24,040 bases of DNA from the IMG/VR virus record IMGVR_UViG_3300017728_003044, positions 1 through 24,040 of that record; one strand, written 5' to 3'. Source of the DNA: a virus. Position numbers and translations under genes: made by a program. Positions 19,202 to 24,040 of this stretch are shown in pieces; the first letter of the stretch is position 1; every line of letters begins with the position of its first letter. Below the pieces are notes generated by a model. That model made no database searches and was not told the origin of the DNA. It worked only from the letters and a program-made list of their open reading frames with translations.

Positions 19202-19729
19202 CTAGAAATATTGTGCAGTGGTCTCTGATGCTACTAGGTTTAGAGCTCTTCTCCACTGCTTTAATCCCGTACTATTAAATAGCATAGCATCATTCGGTGT
19301 AGCTGTCAACCATTGTTTTTGTTTTTTTATTTCGTGATTTAATTGTCCTGGTGCCCAACTGCATATACCTGTTAGGAATCTAAATGCATTTGGTTTGTTG
19401 TCCATTGCTATTTTTTCGATCATAAGCTCGTCACTACTTACTGCAAACCCTCCAGGTAGATACATAGTGTTAGTAGAGCTAAAGTCATCTGTATGAATCA
19501 TTACAAGAGCAGAAGTATTAAGAGGTCCTCCTTGATATAGAACATCAGCACTAGGCCATTCAATTCCTCTATCTCTCATTATTTTGTTTAGATCAATTTG
19601 ACAAGGTTTGTTTACTATAAATCCAACAGTACCACTATCATGGTGTTCGGTTAGAATTATAACACTCTTTCCAAATAATCCGCTTTCAAGTTTAGGGTGT
19701 GCTACGAGTATTTTGCCGGGAGCTAACAT
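19202..19729 (-). CDS. YqgE/AlgH (DUF179) family protein
   Basis: Encodes 175 residues; bacterial YqgE proteins have about 185. Family features are the start GKILVAHPKLE, FGKSVIILTEHHDSGTVGFIVNKP (about 20-43), VLYQGGPL (GGP motif, about 64-70), the YLPGGFAVSS region, and FLTGICSWAPGQLNHEI near residues 118-134. The biochemical role is unknown; AlgH was linked to alginate regulation in Pseudomonas. It is two bases from the gene before and thirteen from the exported-protein gene. A phage copy is unusual. Confidence 0.88.
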   Translation of the reverse strand: MLAPGKILVAHPKLESGLFGKSVIILTEHHDSGTVGFIVNKPCQIDLNKIMRDRGIEWPSADVLYQGGPLNTSALVMIHTDDFSSTNTMYLPGGFAVSSDELMIEKIAMDNKPNAFRFLTGICSWAPGQLNHEIKKQKQWLTATPNDAMLFNSTGLKQWRRALNLVASETTAQYF

Positions 19730-19731
19730 AA

Positions 19732-19983
19732 TCAGCCCGTTGCAGTCGGACTAATTGGTCCACCATAATCTTTGGACTTTAGTTTTTTGCCCCCGAGTTT
19801 TACACGTTTTTTACCTACTTTTTGAGTCTTGCCTGTCTGTCTTGCACGATAGCCTTGTGCTTTGCAAGATGCAAGGGCACTTGCTCCAATAGCATGATCT
19901 GGCTTGGAACTTTTACATAGACTACGTGTTGCAGCCCACTCTTCAATATCCGCTTCTAGCTGTAATAAGTCTTGTACTCGCAT
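19732..19983 (-). CDS. Basic conserved T4-like phage protein, 83 residues
   Basis: Starts MRVQDLLQLEADIEEWAATR, has ASCKAQGYRARQTGK in the middle, and a Lys/Gly-rich tail (KKRVKLGGKKLKSKDYGGP). I recall this tail type from small basic proteins of marine T4-like phages. It could bind nucleic acid or be a capsid-associated peptide. It lies 8 bases after the previous stop. The role is not known. Confidence 0.75.
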   Translation of the reverse strand: MRVQDLLQLEADIEEWAATRSLCKSSKPDHAIGASALASCKAQGYRARQTGKTQKVGKKRVKLGGKKLKSKDYGGPISPTATG

Positions 19984-19991
19984 ACAGTTAT

Positions 19992-20207
19992 TTAGCGGTA
20001 TTTGTCAGCAGGAGTCTCGTAATGATTATTCTGTTGCTCACACAATTTAAACGTAAGAGCACTCCTTGGACCTTTGGTGGTATTTAATGATACCTGGCCT
20101 GACTTTTCGTGAAATTCTATCTTGGTAATCTTTGCTGGTGAATCGTTTTGTCCCACAAGAATTGTTTGCCCAACTTCGAGGTTAAGCGATATGTTTCGTA
20201 ATGTCAT
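19992..20207 (-). CDS. Conserved T4-like phage protein, 71 residues
   Basis: Starts MTLRNISLNLEVGQTILVGQ and reads as a small beta-rich domain (KITKIEFHEKSGQVSLNTTKGPRSAL). It ends ETPADKYR. I recall small proteins of this pattern (ITKIE...GPR...ADKYR) in marine T4-like phages. AAGGAG lies 8 bases before the ATG, and a GATAAATA box 35 bases upstream makes it the first gene of the unit down to 18559. Function unknown. Confidence 0.75.
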   Translation of the reverse strand: MTLRNISLNLEVGQTILVGQNDSPAKITKIEFHEKSGQVSLNTTKGPRSALTFKLCEQQNNHYETPADKYR

Positions 20208-20242
20208 TGGAGTTCTCCTTTTGTGTACGAAGTGTACTCAGA

Positions 20243-20250
20243 TATTTATC
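20243..20250 (-). promoter_or_regulatory. T4-type late promoter (GATAAATA) for the YqgE unit
   Basis: The top strand reads TATTTATC, giving GATAAATA on the minus strand, 35 bases before the ATG at 20207. Confidence 0.6.
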
Positions 20251-20265
20251 CTTGTTTTTTTCCAA

Positions 20266-20273
20266 AGATAAGT
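20266..20273 (+). promoter_or_regulatory. Weak late-like box (GATAAGTA) for the oxygenase unit
   Basis: GATAAGTA differs by one base from the GATAAATA boxes and lies 18 bases before the ATG at 20292, with AGGAGG between. It is the best candidate for this rightward unit, but short of consensus. Confidence 0.35.
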
Positions 20274-20291
20274 ATGTATATAGGAGGAACA

Positions 20292-20588
20292 ATGAAGATT
20301 GAAGATATACCTGCAGGTGAAAGTTGGGCCTGTCGCTTTAAAGTAACAACATTTGTAGACAAAGATTCTGGTCTTGCTGTACAAGATAAAAATGTACAAC
20401 CAGGACAAGCACATAAAGGTGTTCCAGGAGATTACGAAAGTATTGGTTTGATTGAAGTGCGAGATATCGAGAATCGTCTTGTTCAACTTCTAGATACCGT
20501 AACAGATATTACATTCAAAGTAAATTTTGATGATTGCTGGGACGTAGATAAAGTTGAATGGATTAATGAACCGACCGAATTGGCATAG
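20292..20588 (+). CDS. Conserved marine T4-like phage protein, 98 residues
   Basis: Starts MKIEDIPAGESWACRFKVTT; AGGAGG lies 6 bases before this ATG, which rules out the earlier in-frame Met. It reads as a beta-rich small domain with a central Gly-rich turn (GVPGDYESIGLIEVRD) and ends FDDCWDVDKVEWINEPTELA. I recall close relatives (IPAGESWACRF...CWD) in marine T4-like phages, function unknown. Its last 23 bases overlap the first oxygenase-like gene. Confidence 0.8.
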   Translation: MKIEDIPAGESWACRFKVTTFVDKDSGLAVQDKNVQPGQAHKGVPGDYESIGLIEVRDIENRLVQLLDTVTDITFKVNFDDCWDVDKVEWINEPTELA

Positions 20589-21150
20589 AATAAACTTAGA
20601 TGTAACAGATGCTCTAAAGATTAATCTAAAAGATTATATCCTCAGCGACCCATACCGCGAAGGCGAACATGCACTTTATATAGAAGGAAAAGCAGGCGTA
20701 TGGACATTAAATCCTGATACTATATTTAAACAGGACTTTCTTAATGATCTAGGTATAAAAGTAGATCTAGCACAAATATTTTACAGAGCTCCACATTATC
20801 AACATCCAGGGGCCCATGTTGATCTTGGACAAACAGGAGAACTGTATGGTGCAGGGTTAAATTGGACAGTTGATCCGGATGATGCTGAGATGACTTGGTA
20901 TGAAATGCCTAATGTAGAAGGTACAAATACCAAAAGAAGTGAAACAGATCAAAACATGGAATGGCCACTAGAACAATTGACAGAAATAGATAGGTTGTGC
21001 ATAGGGCAAACTCCTACACTTGTACGCACAGATGTTCCTCATACTGTAGATATGGGTAGTAATGAACGTTGGTTGATTAGTGCAAGATTTTTATGGCACT
21101 GGTCATGGGACGACTATACTAAAACATTAAAAGATAGGATTGTACAATGA
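20566..21150 (+). CDS. Putative 2-oxoglutarate/Fe(II) oxygenase, paralogue A
   Basis: Encodes 194 residues from the ATG at 20566 (MNRPNWHRINLDV), which matches the paralogues' starts; one Met four codons earlier is possible. A double-stranded beta-helix metal site is suggested by YQHPGAHVD (His-x-Asp), a distal His in RTDVPHTVDMG, and an Arg 9-15 residues later in NERWLISAR that would hold the 2-oxoglutarate carboxylate. Such enzymes hydroxylate proteins, nucleic acids or small molecules. The fold call rests on these motifs and the target is unknown. The stop overlaps paralogue B in ATGA. Confidence 0.65.
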   Translation: MNRPNWHRINLDVTDALKINLKDYILSDPYREGEHALYIEGKAGVWTLNPDTIFKQDFLNDLGIKVDLAQIFYRAPHYQHPGAHVDLGQTGELYGAGLNWTVDPDDAEMTWYEMPNVEGTNTKRSETDQNMEWPLEQLTEIDRLCIGQTPTLVRTDVPHTVDMGSNERWLISARFLWHWSWDDYTKTLKDRIVQ

Positions 21151-21908
21151 AAAACTGGGTAAGACTTGATATCGATACCAAAGATGCAATTAATATTGAT
21201 GTTAAGAAGCACTGCTTTGACAACACAGATAGAGCTGACGTATTCATAGAAGGACACGGGGGTATTTGGACTTTTGGTAAAGATGAAATATTCAGCCAAA
21301 CATGGGTAGACTATGTAAAAGAAACATGCCCATTTTTAGACGTGACTGGCGCACTTATATTTTGGAGAGCTCCAGGTTATCAACACGCTGGCGCACATAT
21401 AGACGTAGCCCCTAACAATAGCCCTAGTAGGGTAGAGGGTGTAGAATATGAAAACGGATTTCATGCAACTAATTCTAGCGATAGCATGGATGTCAACGAC
21501 TTTTACCCTGTAGTTAGTAGCTACAACTGGATACTAGATGAAGGCGATGATAGTGCTATGACATGGCACGAGCCTCTAGACACTGCAAAAATAGAACTAA
21601 AGAAATTTACTGACGCTGTACACTATGATGAAATACCTGTGAGCGAATGTAAAGAAATAGATAGATGCACAATAGGACACGACAAACTTGTAATGGTTAG
21701 AACAAATGTACTACACAACGTAGACATGGGCCAACAAGAGCGTTGGGCTATTAGTGCTAGATGTATTATGAATTGGGCTACATGGGATGAAGCTGTTGAC
21801 AAACTACAACCATGGATCGTACAGCCTAAAGAATTTGGTGGACCAACTGGTGCTGAGCCTACACGCTTTGGCACATGGGAACACAAAGGTAGAGAGGTTG
21901 ACTTTTAA
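21147..21908 (+). CDS. Putative 2-oxoglutarate/Fe(II) oxygenase, paralogue B
   Basis: Encodes 253 residues, the longest of the three. It shares the start (MKNWVRLDIDTKDAINID), the metal pair His84-x-Asp86 in YQHAGAHID, SYNWILDEGD, MTWHE, and the distal RTNVLHNVDMGQQERWAISAR. It has an insert (about residues 90-115) and a C-terminal extension of about 35 residues ending GTWEHKGREVDF. Overlaps: ATGA with paralogue A, TAATG with the DUF6356 gene. Confidence 0.65.
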   Translation: MKNWVRLDIDTKDAINIDVKKHCFDNTDRADVFIEGHGGIWTFGKDEIFSQTWVDYVKETCPFLDVTGALIFWRAPGYQHAGAHIDVAPNNSPSRVEGVEYENGFHATNSSDSMDVNDFYPVVSSYNWILDEGDDSAMTWHEPLDTAKIELKKFTDAVHYDEIPVSECKEIDRCTIGHDKLVMVRTNVLHNVDMGQQERWAISARCIMNWATWDEAVDKLQPWIVQPKEFGGPTGAEPTRFGTWEHKGREVDF

Positions 21909-22105
21909 TGTTTAGTAAACAGTGTAAGGCACATTTAGAAGATGTAGGTGAAACCCGTTGGCAACACTTCAAGCATGCAATGTGGGTGTCATGGCAACTA
22001 GAAAAGGCAGCATATGCTGTAGCATTACATGCGATTGCTCCTAGATGGTTTAAAACTTATGCAACTGACAAATGCAAAGAAGTATTAGAAAGTAGGAAAA
22101 AATGA
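21908..22105 (+). CDS. DUF6356 small protein
   Basis: Encodes 65 residues: MFSKQCKAHLEDVGETRWQH, then FKHAMWVSWQLEKAAYAVALHAIAPRWFKTYATDK. The CKAHL, TRWQHFKHAM and HAIAPRWF blocks match what I recall of DUF6356, found in alphaproteobacteria and marine phages. The central stretch is partly hydrophobic and His-rich (five His), so membrane association or metal binding is possible. Function unknown. Both ends overlap neighbours. Confidence 0.75.
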   Translation: MFSKQCKAHLEDVGETRWQHFKHAMWVSWQLEKAAYAVALHAIAPRWFKTYATDKCKEVLESRKK

Positions 22106-22320
22106 ATGTAACAGACTTAGTAGTATTAGTAGTTTCTCTATGGGGACAAACAGCAGAAGGAGAGTGGAAGTACATTGGTAATCAATATGTACAGCAACAA
22201 CCAATGCCATTAACAGAATGTAGCGAACTAATTGCCGCAAAGAATTGGAAAAAGTTTGAAAACAATCCTTATTACAAAATTCAACTAGCATGTTATTATG
22301 CCGGAGAGAAAAATGATTGA
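22102..22320 (+). CDS. Small exported or membrane-tethered protein with cysteines, 72 residues
   Basis: A hydrophobic start (MNVTDLVVLVVSLWGQTAEG) precedes a soluble part with Cys40 and Cys64 and many aromatic residues (KYIGNQYVQQQ, NNPYYKIQLACYY). The layout is like the 90-residue protein at 14278. It overlaps the DUF6356 stop in ATGA, and its end overlaps the next start. Function unknown. Confidence 0.6.
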   Translation: MNVTDLVVLVVSLWGQTAEGEWKYIGNQYVQQQPMPLTECSELIAAKNWKKFENNPYYKIQLACYYAGEKND

Positions 22321-22414
22321 TGTTATAATTGGCAATTTAATATTTTGGCCAATTTACTTTTGGGTATGCACAATACCCTACAAAATGTTTCAAGCAGCAA
22401 TAGACAATGCGTAA
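22313..22414 (+). CDS. Membrane microprotein, 33 residues
   Basis: Reads MIDVIIGNLIFWPIYFWVCT and ends FQAAIDNA; it is almost wholly one hydrophobic helix. GGAGAG lies 6 bases before the ATG. It overlaps both the preceding gene and the start of paralogue C (22407). Confidence 0.5.
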   Translation: MIDVIIGNLIFWPIYFWVCTIPYKMFQAAIDNA

Positions 22415-23051
22415 TTGGGTAGAAACAGATCTAAGTGTTGAAAATGCATTTAGTGTAGACCCTCGAGAATATCTACGCAATCACCCTGAGTTTATACAAA
22501 TAGCCACAGGCGGAGCAACTGTTTGGCAATGCGATCATAAATTATTACTTACAAATGAGTTTACTGCATTACTTAACAACTATTTTGAATGTAACATTAC
22601 CGGTGTACTTGTATTTCATAGGAAAGCAGGATATCAACACCCTGGTGCTCATATAGATGTAGATCCACAAGAGGGATTAAATCTTCCTGTAACTTTAAGC
22701 TACAACTGGGTACTAGAGGAAGATAATAATCCTATGGTGTGGTACAAGCCCTGGTGGGATCCTGAAAACATGGATCAAGCTAGCCAAGCGGCTAAAGGAC
22801 AACTACCTTTCCCTGGGCTAGAATCTAGTAGCCCAGATGCAGGCTCAATGACTTATCAGGAAACACCTTGTGAACTACTAGAACGTGATAGCGAACACTG
22901 TCTTAGTCATAAAGTAGTTACTGTATGTAGAACTAACGTTCCGCACAATGTTGATATGATATCTGATAAAGATAGATGGTGTGTTACTGCCCGCAGTTGG
23001 GGCGATCAAGACCCTATGTGGTCACAAGTATATAACAGTCTAGTTAATTGA
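22407..23051 (+). CDS. Putative 2-oxoglutarate/Fe(II) oxygenase, paralogue C
   Basis: Encodes 214 residues. It shares with A and B the start MRNWVETDLSVENAFSVD, the metal pair His82-x-Asp84 in YQHPGAHIDV, LSYNWVLEEDN, MVWYK, and RTNVPHNVDM followed by DRWCVTAR. An insert of about 35 residues (KPWWDPENMD to GSMTYQE) lies between the two metal-binding parts. It overlaps the microprotein at 22313, and its last 12 bases overlap the end of the convergent radical SAM gene. Confidence 0.65.
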   Translation: MRNWVETDLSVENAFSVDPREYLRNHPEFIQIATGGATVWQCDHKLLLTNEFTALLNNYFECNITGVLVFHRKAGYQHPGAHIDVDPQEGLNLPVTLSYNWVLEEDNNPMVWYKPWWDPENMDQASQAAKGQLPFPGLESSSPDAGSMTYQETPCELLERDSEHCLSHKVVTVCRTNVPHNVDMISDKDRWCVTARSWGDQDPMWSQVYNSLVN

Positions 23052-24040
23052 TGCCCACAGATCGCTAAGGCGTCTGTTATGAGTACACATTTCAAAATGC
23101 TTGTTCCTAGCTAGATCTAAAAAGCCTGGTCCTGCTCCGTTTTGTTTAAGTGCTTCAAGTGATTGAATTCCTTCAAGTTTACGTCTTATATAAGGTACAA
23201 CTATTTCATTATGCTGTTGTCCATTATGAATATTCCACATCATAGGACGTAGCTTTAATTCTAATAGTTCTTTGGTGCTTTTAACAAAAGGAAGATAGTT
23301 TAACAACTGAAAACTACTAACTAACTGTTCATTCCTACAAAAGTCACCATCTTGCCATTCTTTTACAAATTTGCTTGCTTGTCCTATGTCAGCCCAATCA
23401 GCTTCCCAATATAAACTTTTGTTATCAAACTTATGTTGGGTTCCTCCTGCTTCTCTATCATAGTAACTATGTATTTCTGCTAGACGTGCAGGATCGGTTA
23501 TTTCTCTATAACCATGCTGACGCCATTCTTTTGAAAAAACGCTAGTGGTTGCTGTATTGGTATCTAAGCTAATCTCTAGAGGCCACCAATCCCAATTTTG
23601 GTCTCCCCAATTTTCTCTAAGCCAATCTTCTGAACGTTGCCAACTGTCTGGAGTTTCATGTGGTAACCCTGCAATCATTCCACAACTGCCTCTGTATAAC
23701 CCAAGCTCACCCATCATATGCTCACGCATATCCATTAGACCTTGTTTGATACGCTTAGACGGCATACCTTTGGCTACTGCTTTACCTGCGTCATCGTTAA
23801 ATGTTTCTACACCATAAAAATGATTCCATACCCTAGCTCTACTGAGTAGTTTAAGCTGTTGTGGTTTCGCAATTGTTAGATCCATACGTATAAAGCAAGC
23901 AAAGTTTGGTTCAAAAGGTAGGCTCTGAACAACATCTCCTAACATTTCTAGCTTGCTTTCCCTATCGTTTAGTGTATCATCAGCTAGTATATAATTAGTA
24001 GTGCCAAAGCGTTCATAGTTATCCATTAGCTCTGCACGTA
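23040..24040 (-). CDS. Radical SAM enzyme, C-terminal part (5' end outside window)
   Basis: The frame is open to the right edge; codons RAEL precede the first Met in the window (24026), so the start and the CxxxCxxC cluster lie outside. What remains shows the core strands of a B12-binding-type or related radical SAM barrel: NYILADDTLND, IRMDLTIAKPQQL, FYGVETFNDDAGKAVAKGM and GSCGMIAGLPHETPDSW, which match 'R-x-D', 'G-(V/I)-E-(T/S)-x-(N/S)-x-x-x-x-x-x-x-x-K-G' and 'G-L-P-x-E-T' elements. A C-terminal 150 residues rich in Trp follows. The substrate is unknown. At least 332 residues lie in the window. Confidence 0.85.
   Translation of the reverse strand, partial: RAELMDNYERFGTTNYILADDTLNDRESKLEMLGDVVQSLPFEPNFACFIRMDLTIAKPQQLKLLSRARVWNHFYGVETFNDDAGKAVAKGMPSKRIKQGLMDMREHMMGELGLYRGSCGMIAGLPHETPDSWQRSEDWLRENWGDQNWDWWPLEISLDTNTATTSVFSKEWRQHGYREITDPARLAEIHSYYDREAGGTQHKFDNKSLYWEADWADIGQASKFVKEWQDGDFCRNEQLVSSFQLLNYLPFVKSTKELLELKLRPMMWNIHNGQQHNEIVVPYIRRKLEGIQSLEALKQNGAGPGFLDLARNKHFEMCTHNRRLSDLWASIN

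Noticed and set aside
1-24040. A bacterial chromosome segment instead of a phage
   Set aside because: Metabolic genes alone would suggest a cell, but the late promoter boxes, overlapping tiny genes and marine T4-like small proteins throughout argue for a virus. No structural gene is present, so some doubt stays.
1-24040. CRISPR arrays, insertion sequences or long direct repeats
   Set aside because: I saw no regularly spaced repeats, transposase genes or terminal inverted repeats in either strand.

Overview
The window looks like part of a large A+T-rich genome of a marine T4-like myovirus (relatives: cyanophage and pelagiphage myoviruses) that infects an alphaproteobacterium, perhaps of the SAR11 group. 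The phage call rests on T4-type late promoter boxes (TATAAATA or GATAAATA) just upstream of at least seven transcription units. It also rests on dense ATGA/TAATG gene overlaps, convergent genes whose ends overlap, and many small proteins of the kind conserved in marine T4-like phages. The host inference rests on a C4-pathway 5-aminolevulinate synthase, a DUF1127 protein, an alternative oxidase and a DUF6356 protein, all typical of alphaproteobacteria. No capsid, tail, terminase or replication gene lies in this window, so the lineage is inferred.

Layout. Positions 1-3206 (minus) hold phage core-type genes: a partial unknown, an unknown acidic protein, a KxDG ligase-like protein, a Pol-beta-type nucleotidyltransferase and a small conserved protein. 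A divergent pair of late promoters faces a class 3 lipase (3307-4092, plus). Positions 4089-5824 (minus) hold PRPP synthetase and a short UDP-glucose dehydrogenase behind a strong sigma70 promoter, followed by a PiT phosphate permease (5886-6845, minus). Positions 7116-8734 (plus) are a train of tiny overlapping genes, including DUF1127, that ends in a complete alternative oxidase. Positions 8795-10883 hold a two-helix membrane protein, a YhhQ queuosine-precursor transporter, small phage proteins and a DUF454 membrane protein, and 10880-12073 (minus) is 5-aminolevulinate synthase. Positions 12113-13943 (plus) hold two small genes, then a stand-alone class II aminoacyl-tRNA synthetase core, an odd tRNA with an Asn anticodon and a long variable arm, and a 28-residue basic peptide behind a possible structured leader.

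Positions 18506-13940 (minus) form one tightly coupled operon behind a late promoter: a small protein, HNH nuclease, class I aldolase, GAPDH, compact ATP-type PEPCK, HAD phosphatase and two small membrane or exported proteins. Positions 20207-18559 (minus) hold two phage proteins, a YqgE/AlgH homologue and an exported protein. Positions 20292-23051 (plus) hold a conserved phage protein and three diverged paralogues of a putative 2-oxoglutarate/Fe(II) oxygenase, interleaved with DUF6356 and tiny membrane proteins. A radical SAM gene (minus) runs off the right end.

How it may work together (inference). PEPCK, GAPDH and aldolase would pull TCA-cycle carbon upward to hexose and pentose phosphates. 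PRPP synthetase and phosphate import would turn this into nucleotides, and UDP-glucose dehydrogenase into sugar nucleotides. Alternative oxidase would let the host keep respiring without proton-motive-force back-pressure, and ALA synthase would push heme synthesis. The most unusual candidate system is the synthetase-core/long-arm tRNA-Asn pair, whose transcript carries three terminator-like hairpins.
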